From Diphasiastrum complanatum (taxonomy: Eukaryota > Streptophyta > Lycopodiopsida > Lycopodiales > Lycopodiaceae), in the NCBI GenBank assembly GCA_029204225.1, contig CM055100.1, positions 18,117,650 through 18,181,649 of the forward strand: a stretch of 64,000 nt of DNA. Reading direction: 5' to 3'. The position numbers and the translations under genes are program-made. The notes beneath the pieces were generated by a model. It did not search any database and was not told the DNA's origin. It was given only the letters and a program-made list of their open reading frames with translations. Below are positions 47,263-59,018 of the stretch, in pieces; positions within the stretch are counted from its first letter, which is position 1; every line of letters starts with the position of its first letter.

Positions 47263-47992
47263 CGATCCTCCGAATGCTATCTCTCAATTCTGACAGCCTT
47301 GCAAGCATCCACCCTGATCTTTCTGCGACTCTCAGATCCATTGCCTCCACCTTAGGCATATATCCTGGAGGGGACAGAGTAGTGTGGGACACCTCCAAAC
47401 TTGTTGGAGTACTCTCTCTTGCCTCCTACTCTTGTTTTCCCAATCTGAGGAGGGCCGGTAGCCCTGCTCCAATTTTCCAATTTTTTCCATAGGCCATCCT
47501 TCTTGCTGCTGCACATTGCAATCACATTTTCTCCAAATCTCGCCCATGCTATCTTGTGAGAGGCAAGGTCCAATTTGGCGGCCTTGCAGTGCTCAAAGAC
47601 ATAGCATTTGGCGAATCTGGTTGTGACTTCGCCGCAGGATGGAGGAGCCCGGTACACCTTGTGGAACAGCAGATGGCAGTCATCCACAAATTATGGATGC
47701 AGCTAGTTAAGATATATCTTAACTTTTTGCATCCCAACCTGAAGACCGTTAGCCACTGATTATTTAGCAAATTAGTGTCTAGCAGGTCTTTTGCCAATTT
47801 ACCCTCTAGGCTCAAGCAATATTCTTCATGAAGCTCCTCGTTTGAGAAGAAGAACTTCCTCAGGATCGGGTACTCATCCATTTTGTTTTTTTCTGCAAAA
47901 ACAAATTGTTAATTTTAATACAAACCGTTGATTGTAAATCCTCACATAGAAAGTACCAAATAACCAAATAGAGTACCAAAAGAAGCTATACT
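47263..47992 (-). pseudogene. Fragment of unrecognised gene E inside copia A
   Basis: Matches 59019-59782 on the same strand. It contains exon 2 of the E gene: MDEYPILRKFFFSNEELHE from 47881, a probable 3' splice site (TTTTTGCAG) at 47893, and a frameshift relative to the other copy from loss of about 14 bases near 47395. The left part ends RVAERSGWMLARLS. It is embedded between two overlapping copies of copia A sequence (46765-47262 and 47998-48510 match each other). Confidence 0.75.
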
Positions 47993-49067
47993 TCCAAAAG
48001 AAGATCTACTCTTTTAGAGGATCCAAGACTTAAAGGAATAGTCCCCACTCCATCTATTCTACATTCTTGACCACTTGCTGTTAGAATAGACTTTTTACAA
48101 CCTACAAAAGGTACAAGAGTTGAGAAAAAATCCTTCTGGAATGTCATGTGCGAGCTAGCCCCACTATCAATCCACCATGTGTCATTGGAGTAGCTCTTGA
48201 TTGTTGATGTAGATGCCATCAAGGATGAATCAACTTCATCCTCTTCTTCCTCAAGGGTAAGGTTGCCTTGCTTGCTCTCACTTTTTTGTAGCAGTCGGAT
48301 GCAAAGTGCCCCTTCTTTCCACAAAAGAAGCACTTTTGTTTGGCCTTGTTCTTCTTTCCACCTTTAGAGCTTGATGCTTGATCATCACTCTTGGTCTCCT
48401 TGTGTTGGATCTTCTTCGTGAACTTTGCCTTGCCTTTGATTGAGAAGTTGGCCTTCTCATCTCCATCATGTAGCTTCAAGGAACCAATCATTTGTCTCAC
48501 ATGAACGATCCTACCCTCCTTGGCCACAAGCGCACTATGGAGCTTGTCAATAGAAGGTAGTGAATCTTGAATTGCAAAGCTTTGTACTAGATTGGAGAAC
48601 TCATCTCCAAGACCATTTAGGATGATTTGCACAAGCTCATCATCTTGGATTTTCTCACTTATGATGGAAAGTTCTTTATTGAGAGATTTTATCCTCAAGA
48701 CATACTCTTGAGCACTCTCATCACTACCTCTAATGCTTTGTAGAACTTTATTTCTAAGTATAAGCACTCTAGAGGTGTTCTTGGATTCATAAATCTCTTT
48801 CAAGGAGTTCCAAGACTCCTTAGCCGTGGCACAATATTCAACTTCTTTAAGAAGTTCATTACTAACATTCATTTAAAGACAATGTAATGTTAGCCTAGAT
48901 CTGTTCTTGTACTTTACTTGTTCTTGTCCTCCTTGAGGCTCTTCCTCTTCACCAAGGACAAGATCATACAAATATTGGAGCACTAGAAGTGACTCCATTC
49001 TTACTTTCCAGATTGAATAGTTACTTGAATTTGGCCTCTCACTAGGCTTCAAGAAGATAGGCTCCAA
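47993..49067 (-). pseudogene. Copia A copy 2: gag and protease, second segment
   Basis: Gag starts at 49067 (MEPIFLKPSERPNSSNYSIW) and carries the same in-frame TAA (near 48873) as copy 1. It continues through 48872-48219 with an intact zinc knuckle CFFCGKKGHFASDC. A one-base loss in an A-run just after the knuckle shifts the frame, and the protease WWIDSGASSHMTFQ is read one frame over (48333-47986). Copy 1 has the same short A-run plus a two-base deletion that puts the frame back at the cost of a zinc-ligand Cys. Confidence 0.87.
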
Positions 49068-49690
49068 TTGAGCCCATTTTACTGGTTAACAAGTACAGCA
49101 AATGTACTAATAAAGGCTCTCCCTTCTCTCGTTCTCAGAATTTAGCCACAAGGCTACTCACTTCAATCTCACAAAACTCAAGAAGTAAGATCTATAATGA
49201 TCTTAAACTCAAAAAGACTTGGAATATCAAATTCTACACACACTATCCTCTTGGAAAAATTGGATTTGACTCTTGGAAGTGCCTATGCCTCCCTATGGTG
49301 TTTTAGAATGGTTTTAGTCTCTTACTAGAACTAAAAACATCAGCCTCAAAGCTCATTCACAATGATTTAGAGATTGATCAATGATCCAACACCATTCCAC
49401 ATCAAATCTACAATGAGATTATTGGATTTTTAAAAAGCAAATCACTAGTTTCACTCTCACAATCTCATCTGAAGCACAACTATGGAAAAATCAAATAGAT
49501 ATGGTGAAAGTACAATTACAGCACCCTCTCACACATGTGCGAAGTACACTTGAACCTTACACACTCATTTGAACTTCAAATCATCAAGTAAAGTATTGGT
49601 TAGAGTCGGCCTCCTTCAAATTGATTTAAACACCAATGTTTTTTGCAAAATGAAGACATAATTTAAATCATTATCAAAACTCTTAGACTT
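49068..49690 (-). other. Copia A leader
   Basis: Non-coding leader between the primer site and gag. The first part matches 21398-21750; the part from 49431 onward is lost in copy 1. Confidence 0.7.
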
Positions 49691-49703
49691 GGCTCTGATA
49701 TCA
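49691..49703 (-). promoter_or_regulatory. Copia A primer-binding site
   Basis: The minus strand reads TGATATCAGAGCC, initiator tRNA-Met type, two bases from the LTR end at 49706. It establishes the minus orientation of copia A. Confidence 0.82.
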
Positions 49704-49705
49704 AG

Positions 49706-50012
49706 TGAAATTTCAGAGTAATGGACTCAGTTTGATCTAAAAATAGTCAATAAGAGTGATTGGAAGCTTGGAATCTTGATCTATATCAAAACTAGCATTC
49801 AAATCTAGCTTCTACTTGACAATTTCTATATATCTAAGCAAGAACAACCAAAAACAATTATCCAAAGGCTTCACACATTAAGTACAACCCTTGTATGGCT
49901 TGCTGACAACAAATAAGTTTACTTAAGAAATCCTGAGCATTCATCCACAAAGGTCTTGCTTAAAAGAGTGAAAACACCAAGATTGCTCCCAAATCAATGT
50001 TTCTCATCATTG
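49706..50012 (-). repeat. Copia A 5' LTR, partial
   Basis: Starts TGAAATTTCAGAG (plus strand) and matches 8997-9296. It is cut by, or joined to, LTR X at GACCTCAC. Confidence 0.78.
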
Positions 50013-50899
50013 ACCTCACTTGGTATGAGGGGAGGCGGTGAATCCCACTAGAACTATAAGGGGGATGCCAGTTGCAACTCAGGGCGAGCTCCAACCAAGT
50101 CTCAACTCCCCTTGTTGGAATGTTGTCCTCGCGCCCGCCTTGGCATGCCAGCACCCCGAAGACTAGGGTCGGTCACACACAATTGAAATGTAACCTTCTC
50201 AGATTGATTAATAAAGTGGGATTTTTCTCAAACTGACTTTCATTACCTTCTGGGTTTCAGTGTTCGGTAAAAGCACCAGTTGTAAGGTCGGTTCAAATCT
50301 TTTTGATCTGACACTTGGCTGAGGGTCGTATCCCAGGACACCATCGGTATGTCATCGGGACCATTCGGTCTAGGATGTCAGCAGTATGTTGTCAGGACTA
50401 TTCAGTCCAAGAACTGGTTGTCTTCATATCTGTCGTGGCTTGTAGTTTTGAGTGTTCATTGCATGAATGTGAATGCGTTAAGTTTTTGGGAAATAGGCTC
50501 TAACCTATCGGCTCAATTGGATGGCTTGCTTGGGTGGAAGTTACCTATTTATGGCTATCTAGTCTGGCATGACACCAGGTTGGCTTCCAGTGCTTGACGA
50601 AGCTTTTAATTGGTTAAGTCATACAGCTTTCTTGGAATGGATTTTACTTGTTTGTAGCGAAACTTTGAGTTAGTTAAGTTTGGGCGGCTTGCTTGGAGGG
50701 AAGTCACTCACATCGGGACCCCTGGTCTGGCATGGCACCAAGTTGGATCTCAACGTTGTTTTTCGAATTTCAAGTTGGTTAAGTCAGATCGTTGTTGGTG
50801 AGTTGGCTGCTTGTATATCAAGTGGATTCGGACAACAAGAGTTGAAAGCCAGGAAGCTAAGTCGTGGTTCCTGGTTCCCTTTGGGATGTCTTTGTAACA
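50013..50899 (+). repeat. LTR of family X, copy 2
   Basis: Matches 21843-22727. It ends GTAACA, followed two bases later by the primer-binding site TGGTATCAAAGC at 50902-50913. Confidence 0.75.
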
Positions 50900-50913
50900 T
50901 GTGGTATCAAAGC

Positions 50914-51178
50914 CAACTGGTCAGTCAGCTATGCGGATCTCACAGAGATGCCCATTATTTCGGGGTCATCAGGACAACTGTTGTGCAAGGTGCTGCCCAT
51001 AGTTTAAACACGGGTGCATCCACGGTCGGGGTGGTCAATAGAACGGGGATTTTGATGACTCAAGGTGCTGCCCTTGAGGTGTAAGCACAGTCAGTTCCCA
51101 CAGTTTGGGTATGGCGTTGTCTGCACGTGCAGATGAGACATGGTGCTACCATTAGATTGGTGAAAGCACGGTCAGTGC
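50914..51178. other. Unassigned sequence between LTR X and copia B
   Basis: About 265 bases with a repeated phrase CAAGGTGCTGCCC (near 50987 and 51061). No coding potential is recognised, and it differs from the corresponding 22742-24046. Confidence 0.4.
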
Positions 51179-51513
51179 TCTTCTAAGTGCATGATCTGGC
51201 TTCGCAGCTTAGTTTCAAATCTTGATTTTAATTTGTCCCATAGTTCTCGTGCATCTAATATTGTTGCAAGATCAAGTGTAATGTTGTCTTTGATGGAGGA
51301 GGATATAACAGCTACTGCTTTATCATTCCTTTCCTTCCATTTGCAAAGTTCTTTCCCAGCATTAGCTGGCATCTCTTCAGTCCTGTCCACCCAAGGCCAG
51401 AGTGCTTCTCCTCTCAGGACAAGTGACGTCTTCACTTTCTAGGCCAAGTAATTCAATCCGTCTGATTGAAGGATTGTGCAGATCTTTGATTGAATGCTAC
51501 TTATGGAAGCCAT
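51179..51513 (-). pseudogene. Copia B gag start, copy 2
   Basis: Minus-strand frame from ATG at 51513 (MASISSIQSK) with the same TAG after SDGLNYLA as the copy at 25915, followed by VDRTEEMPANAGKELC and ARELWDKLKSRFETK. It is truncated at 51179, where unassigned sequence begins. Confidence 0.8.
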
Positions 51514-51601
51514 TGTAGTTTTACAATGTTTCGGGTTTCTCACCTGTTATTTATCCGATTCTACAAACCATGGGCTCTGACGTGTCAGATTAGCCTAATC
51601 A

Positions 51602-51976
51602 GCTTTGATACCACTGTTGGAATTTTGATTTTCAATAGTAGAGTAGAGACATAATCTCGCTATTTGGAATGTTGTACTTTTGTAGATTTCTAATGTACCT
51701 AGATAGAGTAGAACTCTTAACTGCAGCTACTGCTACTAATTAAGATCTTTCCTCTTCTAAGGTGCAGTGATCAGTTCCTAATCTTCTGCTTATTTGATAA
51801 TGATAACCCTTTTGTGCGGAATAACATATAGAACAAATAATAGACGATCTTAGAACATTTGATAGGTATAATGCATTCAAAGATTGCATATAATGTGCAA
51901 GAGATAAAGAAAGAAAGATAGATAGATAGATCTGCTTAATCACATTGATTTTTCTAGAGTGCTGTTTGGCATACAA
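51602..51976 (-). repeat. Copia B primer-binding site and truncated LTR, copy 2
   Basis: Primer site TGGTATCAAAGC (minus) at 51602-51613, then the LTR from TGTTGGAATTTTG at 51615. After GGCATAC (about 51975) it jumps to the sequence equivalent to 26938, so about 560 bases present at 26378-26937 are missing. The retained 51977-52046 is the target sequence around the copia C insertion. Confidence 0.78.
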
Positions 51977-52046
51977 TCTATGGTCTGTTGGTCTTTGTTG
52001 TTGTTGCCATTCGTGTAAGTCGTGATGTGGTTGCAATAGCGATGCT

Positions 52047-53548
52047 TGATGGGGCAAGGGAGATACAAGAACGTGAATGGAGAAGAGAGCAGGAATATTG
52101 CGGAATAGTTCTCCCGTTCTAATCAGCTGCTAAATGCAAAAATAGTCTACTAGACAACTTATGCTAAATGTAATCACAGCTTTAAGTGTTCTAATTGCCC
52201 AACAAGATCTTAAAAATTAATTCATAATCTGAAACAAGAGTACAATCCACCGAAGAGATTAGAGATGATTTGTATGTGGTACTACTGAAACCAGATTCAA
52301 CGTGAAGTATAGTTCTGAAATAAATGGAAGAGCAATATGATAACGCGAGTTCCTCAGGCGTCAAAGACGACCATCGTCCGATCAAAAACTGAGGAGTCTT
52401 AGACGTCCGTGTTCTGATCAGAGTGAGTAAACAAGCACGATCAAACATCAATGAAAATACATTCAATCACAACAAGCATTCATCTACGTTGTACATAGAT
52501 AAAAGCAAGCTGCTGTTATATTATACTAAAACACAATACAAAATGACATTTACAACAAAAAATGACGGCGTAATTGGGATGCTCAAATAATGTGTCTCAT
52601 GGATGGATCAACCACTAATCGGTGCTTGGACGATCTATTTATAGATTTCATCCGTGTATTAATTACATTGAATGTTTGTCACCTAATTAGAAAAGTCGTT
52701 GTACTTGGAAGTATATGGCTTTTGTGACAACTGTACACAGTATATATACGGTCAATAATTTAGCATCGTTGACGCGGACAAGGACATCGCAAATGCTCTC
52801 ACTTCACATTTTACGTGAAGTGGTTTTCTCTCATTCCGCAAATTTCAAGAAGTGACTGGGAACGTTCCTTGTTCAAAATAGACGACCTTCGACATTTTCT
52901 CCCTCTTCGAGATTTTGCACATAAGCCGCAGGTGCCCTTAAAAAGGTGAAGGTGCCCTCAAAAAAGCGAAGATGTCTTTAAAATAGTTTAACTCATGAAA
53001 ATAGATGACCTTCAAAAATTCTCTCTCTCTTCACATTTTTCGAGAAAATGTGAAAAAGCCGAAGGTGTTAAAAATAGCTAAACTTTTGAACTATGCAAGT
53101 GTCACATTTCGGGGAAATGCGAAAAAGCTGAAGCTGTTGAAAACATAGTTCATTTATGCAGACTGTCGCGACACTTAGAGTATTTTTGCAGACTGTCGCG
53201 AAAGTAATGTATTTTTGCAGACTTGTTCTAAATGCTAATTTTGTGGAAGTCCTTGAAGATGGCCAAGTCTTCAATGAATTCAAATTATTGAACTTAACAT
53301 CTGAACTTGAAATTATGATAGGATTGGTTACCCTTTGCTGGAGATCAGCCGGAAGCTCGTTGTAGACGTTCTTCAAATAAATTGGTTGTCTAAGTTTGTG
53401 ATTCCTGCAGGTATCAGATGAGCAGACTTTGAACTCAAAAATAGGTTTCACCTGACCCTAGATCAATGATCAATAAACATGCAGGAAGAATCATGAAATA
53501 GAAATTAGTCATTCACCAAGGAAGAAACTGTGGGCTTAATTTCCAACA
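52047..53548 (-). repeat. Copia C 3' LTR
   Basis: About 1.5 kb. The minus strand starts TGTTGGAAATTAAGCCC directly after the purine tract AAGGGGGAC (53557-53549) and ends CATCA at 52047. A TATA box TATAAATAG (minus) lies near 52635-52643. Internal TGCAGACTGTCGCGA sub-repeats lie near 53156-53230. Confidence 0.88.
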
Positions 53549-53612
53549 GTCCCCCTTAAGGTCACGGTTGGTGCATTGGTATCTTCGTCAGGTTCAGCTT
53601 GTTAAAGAATTT

Positions 53613-54352
53613 CTAGTGCTTGATCCTGGGAAGCGCTTTGGTGAAGATGTCTGCGACCATTTCTGTTGTGGAGCAGTATTGAAGAATCACTTGCCCTACA
53701 GAAACTTTCTCCCGAATGAAATGATACTGGACTTCTTTGTGCTTGGATTTGCCATGAAATCTGGGATTCAGTGATAGTGAAACACAACTCAAGTTGTCAC
53801 ACAAAATGTTGGTAGCATTAAACTGAGTGTGATGTAAGTCGTGAAGTAATAACCTGATCCAACAGTCTCTTTCAAAGCTTGACGTGTTGCGATGTACTCT
53901 GCCTCTGTCGAAGAAAGCACAACTGATTTTTGCTTCCTTGAGTTCCATGAAATCGGTCCCCCTACTAGATAGAAACAGAACCCGGTGGTAGATTTTTTGG
54001 TAGAGACTGTTCCTTTCCAATCTGAGTCGGAGTAGCCTTGCATGATGAGTGGGTCGATATCATTTTCATTACAACATAAAATGTGGTCTAAACTTCCTTG
54101 AATATATCTCATCACTCTCTTGAATGATTTCTAATGAGAGATCCTAGGATTATACATGAATTGACTTAACGTGCTAACAATATATGCTAAATCTGGTCTA
54201 CTACACAACATTGCATACATTAGGGATCCAATTAGTGAATGATAAGGGTACTTTGCTAAGTTGAGTACTTCACTATCAATCTCAGCACAATAAGGTTTAG
54301 TCAATACTATACTTGGATCCATTGGGGTATCAATTGGTTTGCAATCAGACAT
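53613..54352 (-). pseudogene. Copia C RNase H
   Basis: Pieces at 54352-54131 (NLAKYPYHSLIGSLMYAM, CSRPDLAY) and 54115-53789 (GYSDSDWKGTVSTKKSTTG, SSTEAEYIATRQALKE), then a second frame to 53613 (NILCDNLSCVSLSLNP, VADIFTKALP). The Asp-Glu-Asp acidic positions are visible, but frameshifts near 53830 and 54120 split the domain. Confidence 0.85.
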
Positions 54353-54456
54353 ATAAAACTTTTTTAAAATGCCTTTAGATATGCCTGTTGGCTAAGATAG
54401 ATCTTCTTCTGAAGTCTATCTCTAGTAATGTGAATTTTGAGCAAAGAATGAACAGC

Positions 54457-55676
54457 TCATAAATCAGTCATGTCAAATTCCTTTGACAGATCACTCTTAG
54501 TAGTGTGCAGAAGAGAAGTGTCGTTAGACAAAATAAATGCATCATCTACGTAAAGAGCTATGTGAACTGAATTGGAGCCTATATGCTTTGAATAAACACT
54601 AAAGTCAACTGAATTGTTTGCAAATCCTAATTGAATGAGATAAGAGTTGATGCGACCTGTTTCAGACCATAGATTGCTTTGTGCAGCTTGCACACTTTGT
54701 GCTCTTGGCCTTTGACTTTGAATCCTTCCGGTTGGAAGGTATACAACTCCTCTTCAACATTGCCGTTGAGAAATGATGTCCTGACATCCATTTGGTACAT
54801 CTCAAGGTCTTCCGCAACTGCTAACGCAATCAGAGTCTTGATTGACTGCATCTTGACGACAGGATTGAAAACTTCTTGATAATTCACTTTTTGGACTTGA
54901 GTGAATCCTTTACCCACCAACCGTGCTTTCCATTTTGCAATGGAACCATCAGAGTTGATCTTCTTCTTGAAGATCCACTTGTTGTCGATAACTCTCTTGT
55001 GAGTGAGAAAGTCGACCAGCATCCAGGTCTGATTCATCAAAAGTGAGTTATACTCGCCTTCCATAGCTTCTTGCCACTTCACAACATCCTTGGAGTTAAT
55101 TGCTTTGGCTAGGCTCTCTGGTTGAGATGCATAACTCTCAGGAACTGTTCGAGTCCATGAGGATCTGTGGATGTTAGGTTGACCTAGATGCGATGATGCT
55201 TCTTCTTGAATTTTTTCATATCTGTTCGAGCTAGCTTGGTCTGGTCTGATAATAGGTATTGTCAACTTCTTGGCTTCTATAGTTGTAGCTGCAGGTTCTG
55301 TAGAAGGAACATCAATATTGCAAGAATCCATGCTATGTAAAATAGGATGAAATGATATAGCATCGTTTATCGATGGTTGTTTGAAATCATAATATGTATG
55401 CTCTTGAAATATTATTTCCCTAGAGACAAATACTACACTGGTGGATGGATCATAGACTTTATAAGCTTTATGTTCATCACGATAGCCAATGAAAATACAT
55501 TTGTTTGTTCTATGATCCAGCTTCTTCCTAAGTTGTTTAGGAATGTGAACAAAACATATACAACCAAAGATTTTTAAATGGCTGACACTAGGCTGAATAA
55601 CATAGTTGTAGTGGTAGGATGTTTTATTAGTTTCGATAAGGACTTTAAATCTTCTATTGGAACGTGCTAGTGCCAA
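54457..55676 (-). pseudogene. Copia C integrase end and reverse transcriptase
   Basis: The long frame 55676-54627 covers the integrase C-part (FGCICFVHIPKQLRKKLDHR, FIGYRDEHKAYKVYDP) and RT (EGEYNSLLMNQTWMLVD, NKWIFKKKINSDGS, WKARLVGKGFTQ, MDVRTSFLNGNVEEELY). The YVDD catalytic motif (IALYVDDAFILSND) follows at about 54560-54530 in the next frame after a shift near 54640. This RT is the best preserved in the window. Confidence 0.9.
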
Positions 55677-56302
55677 ACTTCATAAGGAGTCTTGTTGTTG
55701 ACGGCTTTGGTGCTAGATCTGTTCTGCACATAACAGGCTGTGGCAGTAGCTTCTGCCTAGAACTTTGCAGGTAGGTGTGTTTGATGTAGCATGGATCTGG
55801 CTGAGTTGAGAAGAGTTTGATTCTTTCTTTCTGCAATCCCATTCTATTGAGGTGAATAGGAAGTGGTGAACTGTCTTCTAATACCATTGTAGTCGGACAT
55901 CTCATTAGAGATGTATTCGCCGCCACCATCAGTTTGGAGTGCTTTCACTTTCCTAGACCTTTGTGTCTCAGCCATGGTCTTGAATCTCTTGAAGCATTCA
56001 AAGGCTTCAGATTTGTGCTTAATGAACATGGCTGTAGACCATCTAGAATAATCATCTATGAAAGTGATAAAATAGATTGCATCTCCTAATGACGGAGTTA
56101 ACATTGAACCACAGAGATCGCTATGTACAAGATCTAATACATGCTTTGTTTTGATGGAGTGTGATTTTGAAAACTTGCTTCTAGAGTGCTTCCCATAGAT
56201 GCATGATTTACAAAAGAAAAATTTCCTATCTAATAAAGACGGGAAACTCAAACCATCAACTAAACTATCAAAACACATATAAGAAAGTGATTTTCTATTC
56301 AT
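55677..56302 (-). pseudogene. Copia C integrase core
   Basis: Frame 56302-55844: HHCC end (CKSCIYGKHSRSKFSKS), first catalytic Asp (LVHSDLCGSML), second Asp (LQTDGGGEYIS). The region of the catalytic Glu continues in another frame (NGIAERKNQTLLNS, near 55840-55800) after a stop following YSPQ. A further stop near 55760 precedes the join with the next frame. Confidence 0.86.
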
Positions 56303-56540
56303 GTGTCCAAATTGACTATGCCACAGAACATCATTGTCATTTACATTTTCATCAGAGATACTAGCTAATGCAACTGAATTAGAGAGTGCGTAAAGATTTC
56401 AGACTCTAGTGCATGCAGTCATAGTAGTATCTTCCTTGAGTATTGTTCACTGCTCAGATGAGAAGGTAATAGTGTAGCCCTCATCAGTTATCTTAGAGAC
56501 TGATAACAGGTTCTTTGACAACTGAGGAACATGAAGGATG

Positions 56541-56756
56541 TTAGAAACAAATGGACAGATCGTTGTTGAAGCTGATCTTTACTGCTCTTTTGTCTTCCAC
56601 ACGTATGGTTCTAGAATCTCCGATGTAGATAATTTGGTCTCTGTTGTAAGCTGTGTACTCCGTACACCATTCCTTGCGAGAGGTCATGTGTTGGGTAGCG
56701 CCGTTGTATAGGTACCAGCTATCACAATCTTCGCTGCTACTGTAAGCCATTAACAA
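56541..56756 (-). pseudogene. Copia C protease, catalytic Asp lost
   Basis: The segment contains WYLYNGATQHMTSRKEW. In copia proteases this site reads WYLD-S/T-GAT, so the catalytic Asp has become Tyr (one base, GAC to TAC) and the next residue is Asn. Downstream, GDSRTIRVEDKRAVKI fits the domain. This element could not process its polyprotein even with frameshifts ignored. Confidence 0.82.
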
Positions 56757-57610
56757 GTGTGTATCTCACTCCTTGAATTCCACTGTGTTGGAGGATTGTG
56801 GTTGCTGCTGCTGTTCTTGTTTCTTTGTCTTGTTGTAGATCCTGATGCGACACTTCTTGATGTCATGATTAGCTCTTTTGCAATATCTACAGAAAATCTT
56901 CTTGCGTGATCCACCATGCTCACCTTGAGTGTGAGGCTTCTGCTATTGCTGCTGCACTTGATTCTTGCCCTTGGAATAGTCTTTCTTCTTGGTGTATAGA
57001 GCCATGGATTTGTCTTTGATGGACAAGCTGCTACTCTTTCTCCGCATTTCTTCTTGAAGAAGATGACCAATCACCTTTTGAAAAGTGAGGTCCTGTTGTG
57101 TGGAGATCCTCACCACAAAGTGCTCATAGGACTTTGGAAGAGAAAAAAGCAAGGTCATAACGATATCATCATTTTGAATAGAATATCCTACAGCTGATAA
57201 CTGATCTAACAGGGACTTGAAGCTATTGATGTGAGAAGCGATGGCAGTAGAATCAGACATGCTAAGAGTAAAGAACTTCCTTCTAAGATGTAATCTAGTG
57301 GTTACATCATGAGTCTCATAAAGATTTGATAACAAGTCCAGTGCTTTCTTAGAGGTTTTGCATGTGGTAACGTGAGATATTTGCGAGTCGGCCAGATTGA
57401 GTGTGATACATGCTAGGGCCTTCTGATCTTTGATCCTCCAGGCCTTTGCTTGATCACCATCTTCTGGTTTCAGGTCTGCACCTTCTACTACATCCCAAAG
57501 ATCTCTATCTATCAACATCATTCTAAGTTTTAACTCTCAAATATAGAAGTTAGAACCGTTGAACTTGTCAATGACTCTAGTTTCACTGAGTGATGAAGAT
57601 GAAGAGCTAC
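56757..57610 (-). pseudogene. Copia C gag with intact zinc knuckle
   Basis: Gag begins before 57521: KFNGSNFYI followed by a TGA where Trp is expected, near 57545. It runs through 57521-56943 (RDLWDVVEGADLKPEDGDQ, LSNLYETHDVTTRLHLRRKF, LLQEEMRRKSSSLSIKDKS), the UBN2-type domain. The zinc knuckle CRYCKRANHDIKKC, a perfect CX2CX4HX4C, is at about 56890-56850 in a neighbouring frame. Confidence 0.86.
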
Positions 57611-57675
57611 CTATATGAAACGTGATAACAGTATACAAATAAAACAAACTTAATCTCTCGGTTTATTTGAACTAA

Positions 57676-57687
57676 GCTCTGATACCA
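57676..57687 (-). promoter_or_regulatory. Copia C primer-binding site
   Basis: The minus strand reads TGGTATCAGAGC, the exact plant copia initiator tRNA-Met site, three bases from the LTR end at 57691. Confidence 0.88.
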
Positions 57688-57690
57688 ATC

Positions 57691-59013
57691 TGATGGGACA
57701 AGGGAGATGGGAGAACATGAACGTAGAAGAGAGCAAGAAGATTGCGGAATAGCTCTCCCATTCTGATTAGCTGCTAAATGCAAAAACAGTCTAATAGACA
57801 GCTTATGCTAAATGTAATCACAACTTTAAGTGTTCTAATTGCCCAACAGGATCTTAAAAATTATTTCATACTTTGAAACAAGAGTACAATCCACCGAAAA
57901 TATTAGAAATAATTTGTATGTGGTACTACTAAAATCAGAGTCAACGTGAAGTATAATTTTGAAATAAATGGAAGAAGAGTATGATAACACGAGTTCCTCA
58001 GGCGTCAAAGATGACCATCATCTGATAAAAAACTGAGGAGTCTTAGACGTTGGTGTTCTGATCAGAGTGAATAAGCAAGCGTGATTAAACAAGAATGAAA
58101 GTGCATTCAATCACAACAAGCATTCATCTACGTTGTACATAGATAAAAGCAAGTTGCTGCTATATTACACAGAAGCACAATACAAAATAACAATTGCAAC
58201 AAAAAATGACGGCGTAATTGGGATGCTCAAATAATATGTCTCATGGACGGAGCAACCACTAATTTGTGCTTGGATGATCTATTTATAGATTTCATCCATG
58301 TATTAATTACATTGAATGCTTGTCACCTAATTAGGAAAGCCGTTGTACTTGGAAGTATATGGATTTTGTAACAACTGTACACAATATATATACGGTCAAT
58401 GCTTTAGCATTGTTGATGCGGACGAGGACGTCGCAAATTCTTTCACTTCGCATTTTACGTGAAGTGGTTTTCTCTCACTTTGCAAATTTTGGGAAGTGAC
58501 TAGGAACATTCCTCGTTCAAAATAGACAACCTTCGACATTTTCTCTCTCTTCGAGATTTTGAGGAAAAGCCGAAGGTGCCCTTAAAAAGGTGAAGGTGCC
58601 CTCAAAAAAGCGAAGATCTCTTTAAAAAAGTTTAACTCATGAAAATAGACTACCTTTGGAAATTTTCTCTATCTTCGCATTTTTCAAAAAAATGCAAAAA
58701 AGCCAAAGGTGATAAAAACAGTTAAACTTTGGAACTGCACAAGATAAACTTTTGAACTATGCAAGTGTCGCATTTCGGGGAAATGCAAAAAGCCGAAGCT
58801 GTTGAAAACATAGTTCATTTCTGCAGACTGTCGCGACACTTAGAGTATTTTTGCAGACTGTCGTGAAAGTAATGTATTCCTGCAGACTTGTTCTAAATGC
58901 TAATTTCGTGGAAGTCCTTGAAGATGGCCAAGTCTTCAATGACTTCAAATTATTGAACTAACGTCTAAACTTGAAATTATGATAGGATTGGTTACTCTTT
59001 ACTGGAGTCAGCC
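57691..59013 (-). repeat. Copia C 5' LTR, truncated at the outer end
   Basis: Matches 52047 to about 53365 of the 3' LTR with many substitutions. Homology stops at CAGCCGGA, after which gene E sequence begins. The TATA box TATAAATAG (minus) is at 58279-58287. Confidence 0.85.
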
Positions 59014-59018
59014 GGACA

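Larger units (their letters stand above)
52047..59013 (-). mobile_element. Copia C: nearly full-length Ty1/copia element
   Basis: On the minus strand: 5' LTR (59013-57691, outer end truncated), primer site, gag, protease, integrase, RT, RNase H, purine tract, and 3' LTR (53548-52047). Gene order GAG-PR-INT-RT-RH defines copia. Several frameshifts and stops plus loss of the protease catalytic Asp make it inactive. It lies in copia B sequence, as also seen from the LTR fragment at 27011. Confidence 0.9.
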
